From assembly GCA_031310005.1 (NCBI GenBank), contig CM062382.1, forward strand, positions 2,418,001 through 2,482,000: a DNA stretch of 64,000 nucleotides. The letters are read 5' to 3'. Below, one piece after another: positions 21,290 through 35,424 of the stretch; within the stretch, counting starts at the first letter, position 1, and every line of letters begins with the position of its first letter. The notes beneath the pieces were generated by a model that saw only the letters and a program-made list of their open reading frames with translations, did no database searches and was not told where the DNA came from. A program made the position numbers and the translations under genes. The stretch comes from Dactylellina haptotyla (lineage: Eukaryota; Ascomycota; Orbiliomycetes; Orbiliales; Orbiliaceae).

Positions 21290-24200
21290 GGGGTCCATGT
21301 TATAATCAAAGAATATTTAAGTTGTTTATTTGCTGACCCCACGGGATGCTCTCCCTCTCACGCATGAGTTAGTAATTACAAAACCGTCGGTTCACCTCAT
21401 ATCGGGCATAAATACTCTAGACTTTTCGGACCGAATTGAGGATTCCCAACCATATTTACCACACCATAATCATGCCATCATTATTACTGGCTCTTAGCTT
21501 GCTTTCATCATTGATATATAAACGCTGACAAACTCACAAATTCCTCAGGATCGCCTGATATCCTGCCCGACTAAAACACGATAGCAGACTGAACGGATAT
21601 GCCGATACAAATGCCGTGAATTACAAACCCAAAATCTCCTCTAGTAGAGTGTTCCAAACTCAATATTAGTATTTTGGGCGCGCCCGGTTTTGTATACGTG
21701 AAAGGTTTGAAGAAAGATGTAGTAGCGCCGACATAAGAAAGCATGCCAGCCGAAAACTACTCTGTTCACATTGATTGGAAGCGAAGTCGCACAAGCCCTA
21801 GCTATGATCAAAAGTACCCCTACTTTCTAGATTCCTAATGACTCGTGGTCTCTGTAACCAAGATGGTACCCATTCTCGGTCCGAAAATACCATGTAAAAC
21901 TGACCACTGTCTAAGCGCTCGGGCAGTAACAGCTGACGTACACAGCACATCCTCTAGGAAAAGGTTCCGATAGGCGAAACCATGAAAGTCAAAGCATATT
22001 CGTACGATTGGCAATCGCATTCTTCAAACCCAAAACTTTCGGGTCTTTGAAAGAATGGTGGGGCTTGGAAGTTACCTTCCGATTTTCCGATATCTGTAAC
22101 CCGGCGTGTATCAAGACGGAAAAAATCGAGCGATCTTCTAGAAAACAAAGGAAAAAAAGGGAGAGCGCCAATACTCTTATCTCGCAGAAAATATAGATTC
22201 AACAGATAAGTGGAGTTCCGCAATATTGCAATACCCTTCCACAATAAAAGAAATCCGGATCGTGGTGCCATGAGCTCCACCGCTCCATCAACATCAGACA
22301 CTCGAAGCCTCAAGTTCCCGCTGTACCCACCACTCGCCCTTTTTCCCGTGTTGCGAAATGTTGTAATGGCCCTCTAAAGCAAGAAGAGATATTCGGGAAT
22401 CGCTAGGCTAAGCTTGCCCTTGACCAGACCCTGCGTTTCCCTTCCCTTTTACCACTGGTTCAGGACGGGAAACAACACGACGTAATTACCTGCACAATCT
22501 AAAACGCGGAGTGCAAGAGAATACCCTCGCAATGTTGACAATTCGTCACTTTTGACAATTGGAGGCCCAGCATGCCGGGAACCTTATAATTCTAAAATCC
22601 AATAATATGCCAAGACGTATGGGTGCTGCTTAGGTGGTATTTCGTCAGCTATTTCTAAAAGATTCGATCCGTTTATTTTTGCTTGGTTGTTCTCCTGGTG
22701 CTCAGTTTTCTTTCAAACACCAGCGCTTGGTGCGAACTAATCATTGAGTTTCGTAGACATCACCAACGTAAGCCCGGTCTCAGGATTCGGATTATCATTG
22801 CAAGTAGCAGGAACAAAGGCAACCAGGATATCCGACCGTCAGCATTTACTTGAAATTTCGATTGAAGTTTTTTTTTTAGTATTCTTAGAAACAACATCGT
22901 AGATCCTATGGTTTTAATATTTTGCATCTGAATCGGAACGACATTTCGGTTACAGCTTTGATATCTTTGACAGGTCTAACATTTTAAAATGACAGTAATC
23001 CGAACAACTGCCCGTAAAACCTCGGCTGGCACTGTATATAATTTAGTAATTGATATGGGGTTTTCAATGCCTTTAAAACACGAGACGTGAATAAGCTTAA
23101 ATCGGTATCATGCACCGAAATCGAAAGAGATTTATAGGAGTTTGCATGATGTCACTCACTCACAATCCACTCGTTTTCGTATTTTATGTCTTTTTTCCTC
23201 GTGTACTAGCTGGCTGGTTAGCTGCACCGCCTCGGATCCAAGAAAACAAAAGCGATATTGTAGAACTCGCACCCGAGACAGAAAAAAGACTTTGATCTTT
23301 TACTCTCCTTTTTCCGCTCGCCGAAGATCATTTTCTTCGAGTAGTAGTTGGGTAGTGAATTCGGTTCGGGGGCACACATGTTAGGCTAAGGCTGCAGCGG
23401 CGCTACTCCAACAGCCATCTGAAACGCGAACCCCTCCCTTTTGGTGTCTCGTTGACACAGCTTTAGCCCACCATCTGGCCACTCCCATTCAGTTTGCATT
23501 GCATTATGTTCCGTGGAATGTCACCCATTTTCAAATAACCCAGTTTTTTCTTCTTTCTTTTCTTTTTTGTTTCTCGCTGCTTTTGCCCTTACTTGAACCT
23601 GTGGTGCATTGTGCCTTATTTTCTTTCGATGCGAGGTTGGGGGAGAAGGGATGGGTATATGCCATCATCATCACCATCCAGTGCAACCTCTGGGCAACAA
23701 TGGCAGCATGGTGCGGGAAGTTACAATTGTACAATTGTGGCGTGAGCGAGAGAGAATCCATATCGTGTTCTCGACCAGATAGTACTTTCCTACCCCTCTT
23801 TATCCAATTTATTCGACACCGGGCCGGTAATTTTTTTCTTTAGATACGAAGAGCAGGTAATTGCAGGTACCTACGCTGTATATTTTCTTCGGCACAGGTG
23901 CAAAAAAATACGGCAGTGGTAACTCCGTCGAGAGTGAGTGCTACTTAATATACAGAAATGGCAAATAGAGTGTTTAGGGTCTACCAACCCGCAAAGGAAC
24001 CTCTGTGCGTAGGCGCAGTAAAGCTAGGCTAAAATGTCACCTTCTCCCTTGTTCGAAGTATGATGCTACCAGGGCGAGCAGGGGTAGAAAAAAACCAGGG
24101 AGAAACACGTTTGCCAAGATTCTCGCGGATGGGGCGTTTTATTGGTCAAACTGGGTGTGTTTCCCGAGGATGGCGTTCCAGGGTTGGGCGGCGGTGCCCG

Positions 24201-25401
24201 TGGAGAGTTGCAGTTTTCGATTGTTATTTCTCAAAGAATCGGTTTGTGAAAAAGTTACCTGCATAGAACCATCGAGTTCGATATCAAATCGCATTTCGTA
24301 TAAAGTCCTGAACAACAACAACAACAAAAATTTATTGCAATACGATTCTCTAGGAGCTAGGGTTTATGCAAGGAGTTTTCCACTTATATAGCCAATATAC
24401 TTATGACTTGTTACACAACCAATCCAAGCGTACGATTTGGCTTTGGTCATAGGCCACTTCAACTCCCCGTTTAAATTATGCGGAGTGTTCCGGTGTTCTC
24501 GCGATTGCGACGGGATCCCCACCAGCTATTACGGGCTCCCTCTGAATAATTAATGGAATCTCCCATCCCGAAGAGTAGCGCTTTAACGGTGCCTCACAGT
24601 GATCTTTTGGCCGACGATCTAATCAGTGCATTGGCATTTTGGTACGATCCTGTCCGTATCAGGACCTCTAAAGTGCGTGATCACCCAGTCGTGCCGCTAT
24701 CAATTCGCCAAGTGGTTGGTATGGACTCTCGCAAAAATAGTCCTCAGCTCAGCCGGCCTCCTCCAGCTACTTGCTTAGTGGTAGTTGATCCGCTCGAGCC
24801 TTTTATCCATCACGATTACCAAATGTTGAACAGGCTAACCCTAGTATTTTGTGACGCGCGCAAGAAAAAATAAATGGCGAACGCCGCTAGAGTGACGTTC
24901 TGTTACCCACCCGTTACCTGCCGGAGATGCGTATTGATGGAATGAGGGACCGAGTCAAGACTAACAAAAATATTAAAATGTGGTTTCGGACGCCTGAATT
25001 TCAACATATGTTAAGATTGCTGATCCCGAATATAGTGACGAATGAAAATGTTGCCGCTCGAAAGCTTGATTCTGGAATGTCCGCGATGATCTGGGGCTGG
25101 TTACGGGGTGCGAACAAGGATACCCTTTTCTTGTTCCCGAGAAGGCGTCCGGGGAAGGCTCTGTGGTGTTGTTGAAAACGAAGTTGTTGCCAAACGGACG
25201 ACGAGGGAGAGAGATAGATAATCAATGAACATCGCATGCGAAGACCTCTCTTTGTTATCCTGCGCATTGAAAAATCTGAAGACAACAGTTCGCGGTCGTG
25301 GCCCTGCATGAAATACACATATATGCACTCACGGCTCGGGTATCTTTTCTCAACAAGCAAATTTTGTTTATCGCATGGGATGACCACCGCGCAAGAGAGT
25401 G

Positions 25402-25422
25402 TTTTTTTTTTTTTTTTTTTTT
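25402..25422. repeat. Poly-T tract
   Basis: Twenty-one consecutive T residues. Confidence 0.8.
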
Positions 25423-27360
25423 GCAGTGAAGATGTGGCTACCGATGTTTGGTTGCTCAAGATTGAAGACATGGTTGGACAAGAAGAGAATTATGCAAGGT
25501 ACCGACATATCAGCATATCGAGAAAAAGCTAGGCATCGCGTGGCAGCAGAAGATAAGTAACCATACTCGTCAATTAAGCTCGGTGAAAGCTAGAGTCTAT
25601 CTTTACCCGTGCCGAAATGCAATTGTGATTAATGTCAGCCGCGACCGTGGAAACAAAGCAGTAAGCTGATTAGTGCTGATAAACGGTGTTAGAATATATG
25701 CAGGTTCGCGAAACGAATTTAAAGGCAACACGCATAGCGCATAATTGTCGACTGTTGAGCCGGTCTATATTCGAGTGTAGTTTAGAATATTCGAACCGGG
25801 GAAAGTGTATCCAAAAGAGGCCCCTTCCGGAAGGGTGAAAACTCGCGGATGTCCGTTGCCAGATGATGGTATTGTTGAAACTGACGTATAGAATTTTCTG
25901 GTGTGTGTCTGGGTCTCCTTCACGGGAAGTAGGAGAGTCCAGTGTTCTTGTCGAGGGTTATGCCCGATGTGTCGTGGTGAGACGAGACAAGAACTGTCAG
26001 TTGTGTAGGTTGAGGAGGTTGAGCAGATACATAGTTCAGATACATAGTTTAGACATTGCGATATAAGTCTCAATTATTGATGATCTCTTTATATTTTCTT
26101 GAGTGAGAAATTTCCCGGGAGAGCTTTTATACGGAGTGATTTCTCCTCAATATTCAACGTTAGGATTGATGTTGGGCTGGTTCTCACGAACCCAAGGTAT
26201 ATTGTGATTTGAACAAGTACCTTCCTGGGGGCCTCCCGTCCCGGGTGTCACGAGTCGGGCTCCCCGAGCGGACACCGGGAAACACATGGAGCGAGTGCAA
26301 ACTCGCCTCGCAACAGGCAACCTGCATGTTTCGACAAACATTCACTAAACAGATTTCAAAAATTAAGTTGTAAGCTGTTGGTTAGATAGTTCTTTCTAGT
26401 TAGCTGGTTGGATATCTCTTCAATTGCAACCTTTTTGTTAGAATATTCGTAGGATAATATAGGTGCACGTCCGGGTGGTGATTTTTGTTTGGTGTTTCTG
26501 TAGAAGGTAACGTGCGTGGGAGGGGTAATTGTGGAACGCCGCAGCGTTGCCACACAACCGAAGGGTTCTATGCAGGATGGGTGTTAGCTCGAGCATCGAA
26601 ACCGTCGAAACAGTCTAGAGTTGAGCCATCTTGCTACACATTTGCGAGTTCGACATGTGGCAGGACATCGATATATAGAAGGTTCTGTGTCTAAATATCT
26701 TCTTTTTCCTTCTTCTTTGCCTTCTTTCCTTGTATCCGTACTTTTGTGCTTTCGACCTGGTTGTTGATAGCTTCTTTCTTTCTTTCCGTCCGTAGATACG
26801 ACGAGCACTAATAGAATACAACCACAATCGTTTTTTTCATACCGGCAACGTTTAATAGACACGACATCTTGACGATCGCGAGTCTAACAGGAACCCGATA
26901 ATATTAATAGCTACAATAATAACAACAGTCTCTCCTACTCCGACTCCAACTACAACACCGCTCCCCAACATTTGGGAATCCCGAATCCGTCTCCCGTATC
27001 CTGTGCTTGGTGTGTAACCAATTCCTCCGGTAAGTACGTGTTGCCTGCCGGCCGGGCGACACCAGCAAGCCGGCTCTTGCCCTCTGTCCTTTGTTTCTTT
27101 CTCTCCCCCGGTGCAAGTTCCAAGAAAAGAACGGAATTCCAGCCCTTCTTCCATTTCTGGCCCATTCTCGCGCCCGTTCTTCCCTGGCGTTCTCGTGTGT
27201 TTGGCGGAGAGCAGCGCAGAGCACAGCGAGCGACTGCTGGAGCAGCTATTTTTCGACGCACGCCTGCTAGTGCGGTTTCACGCCAGAACAGGCCAGCCAA
27301 CCAGACGCCAGAACGGGCCTCGGTCGGTCCCAGTCGGGCAAAGTAGCACAGGACCAGCAG

Positions 27361-27391
27361 ACGACAGGCCAACGACAGGCCAACGACAGGG
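27361..27391. repeat. Short tandem repeat, period 11
   Basis: Nearly three copies of ACGACAGGCCA, the last one differing by an inserted G. Confidence 0.75.
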
Positions 27392-28503
27392 CCAAGCCAC
27401 CAAGACACCACTCCGCTCGCTCAAAGGGGTTCCTGCCCGATGCGTGGAGCGTAGCCCTGGTTCTCAGTCCGCACCGCTGTAGGTACCGTTCCCTCCTTTC
27501 TTCCCTCTGCTTTTTCTTTCATGGGCGGATGATGCCCCTGCGAAATCTTAGCAGCCACACCCTACCCGCCAGGACGTGGACGTGGGCCAGGACGGGGGAA
27601 CACGGCCAACGCTAAAGGGACTCCTTTTATATGATCGTCCGCCTCTCTCATCTTCCACTTCTTCACCTGCTCCTCCTTCACCGCATTCGCTGCATCGACG
27701 GGCTCGCCTGTTCCTTGGCTTCATATTTTTGTTTTCTGTCGTTCCTTGCCTTATTCTCTCTCCCTTTCCCTTGCGGAAAGCTGGTGTCCTGCGTTCTCTT
27801 TTCTTCTTTCTTCTTTTTCTTCGCTCCTCCCCCTTCTGACGCTAGAGTATATTTCGCAGATTCCTCAGTTCTAGAACCGGATTTCTGGATATTTCTTCTC
27901 TCACCTGCCAGCCGACTAAAAAAGTCCCACCCCCCATCCTCTCTTCTTTCCTCGCCAGCCCCAACTTCTCAACTAAAGGAAGAAACTGGGGAAAAACAAA
28001 AAGGCCCAGCCTCAACGGAAGGGAGATTCATTCTTTTGCTCGCCTTCGTCGGTACGACACTCTAACGTCACGAACATTTCTCCAACTGTAAATCACCACT
28101 CTTTTCAACTATAAGCCAACTACCCTTTCCCAGGAAGCATTTCGACCCTTTGTGCTGTTAGCGTTCATTTATCAAAGCCATTGTCGACTGGAGTATACTA
28201 CGAGCTAGGAACACTTCGACAATCAACCACTTCAACATATCAACTTTCATCTTATCCGACTTCATTCGAACACAGCAGCGCTAGACGCAGATCATTCACG
28301 AATACAATAGTGTATAAGGCATCTTTATTGTTGGAGGCCAAGGACTCGACAGTGTTTCAATTCGATCATATTATCTCGAGGATAATATATATTTATTTAC
28401 TGGGAAGGAAAAACAGCACACACATAAGCAGAAGCGGGTTTCTGTTAGACACGATCTTTACTATAACCTTTCTAGCTTCTTACTTGTCGACTGCATTTTC
28501 ATA

Positions 28504-30646
28504 ATGTCGACTTCTATAAATTTCTCGGGCACCATCGCCGCGGGCGCTGCACCCTCGACAACTGGCCTCATCACTGCCCCGGCCGCCTCTGTGAAGGCTA
28601 TCTCATCAACCGCTCTATCGGCGTTTTCATCAGCACTCGCCTCGGGTGTATCTTCAGCAGTGACTGCTGCACAGACTGGTGGTGGTGGTGCTAAGAGCAA
28701 TGGCTCGAACAGTGGGTTGGCACCTGAGGAGAAGAGCGCTATGGAGGTCGAGAGCACTAAGTTCAGGTATGTAGGATTCATTGGCTCTCTGTTATAGAAT
28801 GTCTCATAAACTAACTCGCATTCACGCACACCTTTAGTCATTGGTTGTTTGTGATTCTGAGTATCATTGCTGTCATAATTGTCATGTATCGTGGCATTAT
28901 ACTATGCCAGCAGCATATCAGACACCTCGTCTGTATCAATGATTCTAAGCAAACTTACTGGAGCATTCCCTCTCCGCCTTTCCTTTCCAAGCTGAAGAAA
29001 GACTTCTTGTTGGCTCCACTTTTTGGTATCCGTCACAATGAACACTTCAAGATTGGCCGAGCTGGTGAGGCTGGTGTCGTTCCAACCAGATTCCAGACCC
29101 TCTTCTTGCTCTTCCTCTTCATTGGTAACATCGGTCTCACTGTCTGCAGCATTCACTGGAGCAAGGGAAGTTCGACCGTTCTCTCTGAACTCCGAAACCG
29201 TGCCGGTGTCCTCTCTGTCACCAATATGGTTCCTCTGTTTGTTCTTGCCGGAAGGAATAACCCATTGATCCCACTCCTCAGGATTTCCTTCGACACTTAC
29301 AACCTCATCCATAGATGGCTGGGCAGGATCGTTGTCATCGAGGCTGTTGTACACAGTCTTGCTCACATCGCGCTCAAGGGATGGGGTCCATTCATCACTA
29401 GTGCTGGAAACACCAAGTTCCCATTCATCTTGTACGGAACAATCTCCACATGTGCTATGATTTTCCTCCTGCTTCAGTCCCCATCCATCATCCGTCATGC
29501 TTTCTACGAAGTCTTCCTTACGCTTCACATCCTCGGTGCTGTTCTTGTCGTTGTTACCCTCTACTACCATCTCCAGTTGATCCATAACAAGTGGCTCCTC
29601 CACTTGCAGGTTGCGATCGGTCTCTGGGCCGCCGAACGTGCCGTTCGCTTCCTCAGCATCATCTACCGTAACGTCGGCAGGACCACCACCAAGGCTACCC
29701 TCACCGCGCTCTCGACCGAAGCTGTCAGGGTCACCTTGGACATGCCCCGCCCATTCAAGTTCCGACCGGGCCAGCACGTCTATCTCTACCTCCCAACCGT
29801 CACTGGCTGGCAGAGCCACCCATTCTCTGTCGCCTGGGCTGATGAGAATGCACCCCTCGTCTGGGATGAGAAGAAGGACGACCTCCCACGAAATCGCCAG
29901 GATGTCTATGGACCCCAGAAGACCACTATCGAACTCATCGTCCGACGACGAACCGGTGCCACCAACTCCATGTTCAACAAAGCCGCCGCTTCCCCCGATA
30001 GCACAGCCGTTGTTCCAGCCTTCGTCGAGGGCCCGTACGGCACACATCACTCACTTGCCTCCTTTGGCACGGTTGTCCTGTTCGCTGGTGGTGTTGGTAT
30101 TACTCACCAACTTCCAAACGTTCTCGAATTGGTTCAGGGATACGTTGACGGCACTGTTGCCACCAGGAAAGTGACTCTTATCTGGGTCCTCCAAAACCCA
30201 GAGCACTTACAGTGGGTGAAGAGACAGATGACTTCCATCCTTGCCATAGAACGGCGAAGGGAGATTCTCAAGGTCATCTTGTTTGTTACTAAGCCTAAGC
30301 AATCAAGAGAGATTGTAAGTTATTTTACCCATCCACATTATTCCATCTGTTGAGCAACTGCTAATTAATAATTATAGATGAGCCCATCTTCAACCGTTCA
30401 AATGTTCCCTGGCAAGCCAAACATCGAACAGGTTCTCCAAGCTGAAGCTGAGGATCGTGTTGGTACCATGGCCGTTTCTGGTAAGTTGTCTTTCGCCCGT
30501 TCGTAACTCCTTAAAAAGACATTCACTAACATTTTATTTTCCTAGTCTGCGGTCCTGGCGCCATGAGCGACGATGTCCGATTCGCCGTTCGCAATATGGT
30601 CGATCACGTAAACATTAACTTTATCGAGGAAGCCTTCTCTTGGTAG
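28504..30646 (+). CDS. FRE-type ferric/cupric reductase
   Basis: Membrane NADPH oxidoreductase that passes electrons through FAD and two haems to extracellular Fe(III) or Cu(II). Exons 28504-28766, 28838-30314, 30378-30480 and 30546-30646 give 647 residues. The Ser/Ala-rich head (about 85 residues) has no clear signal peptide; TM1 is about 89-112. Paired haem histidines show the usual 14-residue spacing: His246 (HRWLGR) with His260, and His318 with His332 (YYHL). The FAD site is RPGQHVYLYLP and HPFSVA (about 415-420). NADPH motifs are GGVGIT (about 505-510) and VCGPGAMSDD in the last exon, and the protein ends EEAFSW as is usual for FRE proteins. It lies 8 kb from the copper genes and could supply Cu(I) to the Ctr transporter, but iron or vacuolar reductase roles are equally possible. 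Confidence 0.92.
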
Positions 30647-31676
30647 TCACCTCGGTACCTTTCTTTTGCTTTCTGCCAACTTCTTTTGATCTGTTTTTGA
30701 AGCGAGAAATAAATACCATGTACTACTACTACCTTGTAGATGCTTCCTCTTCTTTCTCCCCGCCAGCAATGGTGGAGAGTCCCCTTCACTTTCTTCTTCT
30801 GGCGACATTATAATACTTTTTTCTTGGAAGGTTTCTTCATCAGCCACGTGGAATAGCTTTATATTCTTTGCGGCCCTGTGGACGGAATCACCAAAAACAT
30901 GTCGCATTTAACAAATAAAATTACAAATCTTTTATATACTGTACATTTACTTCTTTTTCTATACCGTTTTCTACCCTTTGTAGTTTCCTTTTTCTTTTGT
31001 TCTTTTACTTTTTTTCTCTTGTACTATCATCCTATCACGGCGTTTCTCGGGGTTTTTCTTATTTTCCTATTTTTCTATATATCTATATCTTGTATTTTTT
31101 ATTCAAACCCATAGAGAAGAAAGCTTTGTTTAGCTTAGGAACACGATTCCAATAAAACTGTGTATCCCCATCCCAACCCAACAATTTCGTTTGAAAGAAA
31201 AAAAAAACCAAATAGTTTAAAACTAGTAAACTAGTGCATCACGAGGCCAATTGCAGATTTGAATCAAAGTGTTTTAATGCATCATCCGACATTACTAGTT
31301 CTCGGACGATTTCGGAACACATTTACATAACAACAGGTAGATCACTCACTAATAGCCACGCTAGCTCGGGGTGCTCCATTGATGCAGGATAAACAAGAAA
31401 GAAAAAAACGAAAGATGGTATATGTAATCTACTATGCAGTGCAGTATACAGGTGTATATAAGTTATTTATATATGTCGTACATGATATATATAAAGCACA
31501 AAACTCGAAAAAAAAAAGACAGGTCGTTATTTCGGTATCGTTATCGGTATCATCTATGTCAAACGAAAGAAGAGTCGTATGCTTCAAAAAAAGGAAATGA
31601 ATAAAAGAGGGACGATGTCCATCCAGTGAGTTGCCCAACGAGTAAATTAAAGAAATGAAAGGAAAGAGTGATATGT
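30647..31676. other. 3' flanks of reductase and glutaredoxin genes
   Basis: T/C-rich then A-rich convergent 3' flanks of 1.0 kb. No gene supported. Confidence 0.5.
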
Positions 31677-32318
<642 letters not shown>

Positions 32319-33124
32319 GGCTTCAGGTGAGGCGGATGAAAATCCGTGAAAAAGACGGCGAAGGAACGAAATGGTGGGCGAGAGTTGCGGTGAGGACGTA
32401 AAGTGCCTCCTGGTAGATGCTGTAAGAAGAGGAAGAGGAGACGGGACGGGGATTGGAGGGAGAAAGGCCCCTTTTGTAGACTGGTTGAGGGAAAAAGGTG
32501 GTAGAGGGAAAATGCCGCTGGACGATGTTGTTGGGTTCGCTGCAATGCACCTGCCCGAGTGACCTGAGGATGGATGGAGAAGCTGAGAGCCTAAGGTAGC
32601 CGCAGGGGATATGCTCCTTCTGGTTATCTGTCCGGTATGTATCTCTGTTCGAATAGTCGTTCTGGTGGTGGTGGTGGTGCTGACGTGGGGTGGAGGAGGG
32701 CGAGGAGGAGGATGTTGGAGGAGCTGAGCAGGTGCATGTGGGTTTTATTTCCTTCCAAACGGACGATGACGACAGAACCCAATGCCATGGCGCCGGCTTT
32801 GCCGCGCTAAGCTTTCAATTGGCCCGAAACGCCCTTTTCGCTGTATTTGAGGTCTATTTGTAATCGGGCTCGCAATTCGGTACATTTTCGTACATTCTCA
32901 TGGCACTGCGCCCGCGTCGAAGCGTCTGGCCCAGCGGTTGGTAATTTGTTAATGCTTTCAGGTAATCAATCGTAATACCGCCAAATAATTAAAATACGAC
33001 AGAGGAAACGAGAAAAAATTTTCAAATTCAAATATTGCGTGCAAAAATATCTCCACACGGAAATCCACGAAAAATTCTGCACCCGCACTGCAGCTGCACC
33101 GCAGGATATCGTGCATCAGCTGCT
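32319..33124. other. Glutaredoxin promoter and LanC-like 3' flank
   Basis: 0.8 kb with purine-rich plus strand (GGTGGTGGTGG and GGAGGAGG runs at about 32660-32720), that is, pyrimidine-rich in the direction of the glutaredoxin gene. No gene supported. Confidence 0.5.
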
Positions 33125-34321
33125 TCAAGGGTTCGTGGCACCGGGGTAGCCAATGTCCACCAAGCTATCGCCCAGCCCGGTTCTCTCGTAGTCCAGCATC
33201 ATCCAACCCCACGCCCTGCCCGCCTCTGACCACCATACCCCGCAGTTGTCGCTGCTCTTTTCCAGGATTCCATCTGCAAGCCCCGCCTTGACCGCATCCG
33301 GGGTCGCATACTGCAGGAAATGGCTCCTCTGCGGTTCTGCCAGCGCGAAGGCGTTTCCTGTGATCCCGTGGCACAGACACTGCTCTTTCGTCAACATACC
33401 CTTCTCCCAAACCACCCTCCTCGCCTTCGCGATCGCGGTATCGATCCTCCCTTCCAGCTCTGGAAAGTGCTTCTTGATAGGAATCAGACACCAGATGAAC
33501 CCCGGCGCGCCATGGCACCACTGAACCACATCGCTGCCGCCGTCCTCGCAGGCCAGCCAGTTCCCATCTTCCCTCTGCACGTTTAGAAGCTTCTCCAGCC
33601 GACCCTGCACTTTCCCCGCGTACGAAGGATCCGACATGACAATGTTCGAGATGATCGAGATATCACCGTGTCCCGCACCGATATACCTTTTGTCCGTGCG
33701 TATCCCAAACGTCCACGGATCGTAGGTGAGGCAGTAATCAATCGTCTTTGTGATCTCCGGGTCGAGTATCTCCTTACTCTCGGGAACCCAGTACTTGATT
33801 GTCCGCATCAGATTCAGCAAACCCGCCTTGCCGAACAGCACTTCGATAAATGTAGGCCGTAGCGTGAGCTTGTCGATGTTTTCTGCGAATTTGCGCACGT
33901 ACGTGAGATCTTTGGTGTGGCACGCCTTGACGGCGTTGTAGCACATGTATTCGTGGTTTAGACTACACCCGGACCGCTGGGTTTCCTCGGGACCGTATTC
34001 ATCCTGGCCGAGGTTGAGGTATTCGCCGCAGTAGTCGGATGGCGATTTGTTGTTTATCAGCAGGTCTGGATGTGTTTTGGACAGCCAGAGGAAGAGGAAG
34101 GCGACACTCGTCGGGCCGACGAATATGCCGCAGTAGAGACCTTTGGCGAACGTGCCTGCGAAGGGGAGGGTGGGAGGACAGGTGGTAACGAGATCGGTGA
34201 GGGAGGTGATAAGATGTTCACGAGGGGAGGAGATGGATTGCAAAAGGGCCGGGTCAGTTACATCCAGCGCCTCGTTGATGAAATAGCGGCCCGTCGGGTC
34301 GATTCGTCTTGGATAGAGCAT
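33125..34321 (-). CDS. LanC-like (LANCL) protein
   Basis: Single-exon gene, 398 residues, a typical length for eukaryotic LanC-like proteins. Features of the alpha/alpha toroid are present: LFGKAGLLNLM, YIGAGHGDISII, the zinc ligands Cys269 in WCHGAPGF and Cys317-His318 in CLCHGITGN, and a C-terminal WSEAGRAWGWMML. Mammalian LANCL enzymes add glutathione to dehydroamino acids in damaged phosphoproteins; whether fungal members do so is not established. There is no lantibiotic precursor or LanB/LanM-like gene nearby, so a peptide-maturation role is not suggested. All three zinc ligands are intact, so the protein is probably active. Confidence 0.92.
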   Translation of the reverse strand: MLYPRRIDPTGRYFINEALDVTDPALLQSISSPREHLITSLTDLVTTCPPTLPFAGTFAKGLYCGIFVGPTSVAFLFLWLSKTHPDLLINNKSPSDYCGEYLNLGQDEYGPEETQRSGCSLNHEYMCYNAVKACHTKDLTYVRKFAENIDKLTLRPTFIEVLFGKAGLLNLMRTIKYWVPESKEILDPEITKTIDYCLTYDPWTFGIRTDKRYIGAGHGDISIISNIVMSDPSYAGKVQGRLEKLLNVQREDGNWLACEDGGSDVVQWCHGAPGFIWCLIPIKKHFPELEGRIDTAIAKARRVVWEKGMLTKEQCLCHGITGNAFALAEPQRSHFLQYATPDAVKAGLADGILEKSSDNCGVWWSEAGRAWGWMMLDYERTGLGDSLVDIGYPGATNP

Positions 34322-35424
34322 TGTGATGAAGTGCTAATTCGCTCTATCTAATATATTGCAATGTTCGGAGAAGAGGTACGGCTGTGGTGTTGTAGCTGTT
34401 GGATTTGGCAGCTCTCCAAGCTATTTGATATCGATATATCTCAGTATCCTCAAGCGAATATACCAAGGCAGCACGCTCACGTAGGTAGAAAGAAGTATCA
34501 ACCGTATCAAATGTGTCGGAGGATCTCGATGTTTAAAGATTACAAGGGAGGCGCTCACCTCCGAAATAATAGCTAGGCTCGGAATACAGTCACTCGTCGC
34601 TCCGCGTCCGACGTGTTTAGCTGCAGTGGCGGCTCAACCAACCATGCTTGCAAGCTTGGAGCCAACTACCGCCTGTTCAGCATCCAACATGGTCAACACT
34701 TTAATTGCACTACTTAGCAGGGAAATATTATCTAATAATTGCTCTTGTTTTCAAGCTATTTGTGAAATTCGGTTGTTGTGGTTGTCGTGAGGAGCGGAGA
34801 GCTATAGGAATAGGCCTATCGAAACTCGAGTTTGCGGCTTGGTTGACCATTTTTCAATGCCATCCAGTGGAACAACATGCCTCTTGTCGGGTCCAATAAT
34901 GTGATATCATCCCGGGCCCTTTCTCCCCACACTGTGCTTTATCATATTCAATTTTCTGGCATTTAGGAGAGCGCGGGGCTCCATTGCAAGGGAAGGCTGA
35001 TAGCTGATGAAACTCTAATTTCGCGGAACTCGCTAATCATCCCGCTGGCGTATCAGAACCTCACATTCCACCAAAAGTTGCCTGAAGTTGCACCACCGCA
35101 ACTTGCAACAAAATGAAATAATTATGTAGTCACATGGATGCGCGAACATTTGAGAGGGCGCGGGGAGTTTTTTTGAGCCCCTTACTTGACACAAGTATCG
35201 TTGTCACCAACATTGGGAAATGGTCGTGTTTCCTGCACACAATGAAGTTGTTCTTCTAAAGACAATTATTTCCCCATCGTTTCGAAGATCGTTGAGACTG
35301 CGAATACGGATCCGGATATCTGCAGATCCTTTCAACCACGAATTTCTAGCAAATTGAGGTTTTATTTTATAATTTTATATCCGTATACCAAATCCATTCT
35401 ACGATAGCGAAGTGAGTGTTAAAG
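34322..35424. other. Divergent promoter region, LanC-like and zinc-knuckle genes
   Basis: 1.1 kb between two starts, mixed composition. No coding signal that survives inspection. Confidence 0.5.

Larger units (their letters stand above)
20753..28503. other. 7.7 kb stretch without a supported gene
   Basis: The first part (20.75-26.4 kb) is AT-rich with scattered short frames, none with splice logic or a recognisable domain. It contains a TA repeat (21273-21289) and a 21-base T-run (25402-25422). From about 26.7 kb the plus strand becomes pyrimidine-rich, with an 11-bp tandem repeat at 27361-27391, and probably is the promoter and long leader of the reductase gene. Small multi-exon genes like the metallothionein could still hide here. 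Confidence 0.45.

Noticed and set aside
21954-22313. 119-codon minus-strand frame
   Set aside because: Starts and ends without splice or promoter context; Phe/Leu-rich as expected of intergenic DNA.
24553-24873. 106-codon plus-strand frame starting with ATG
   Set aside because: No homologous feature, no TATA or leader, isolated in AT-rich sequence.
28035-28042. TTTGCTCG, a match to the yeast Mac1 site upstream of the reductase
   Set aside because: A single 8-base match in a 7.7 kb region is not above chance.
28902-30050. 382-codon minus-strand frame
   Set aside because: Exactly antisense to the reductase exon 2; acidic, repetitive translation typical of a shadow frame.
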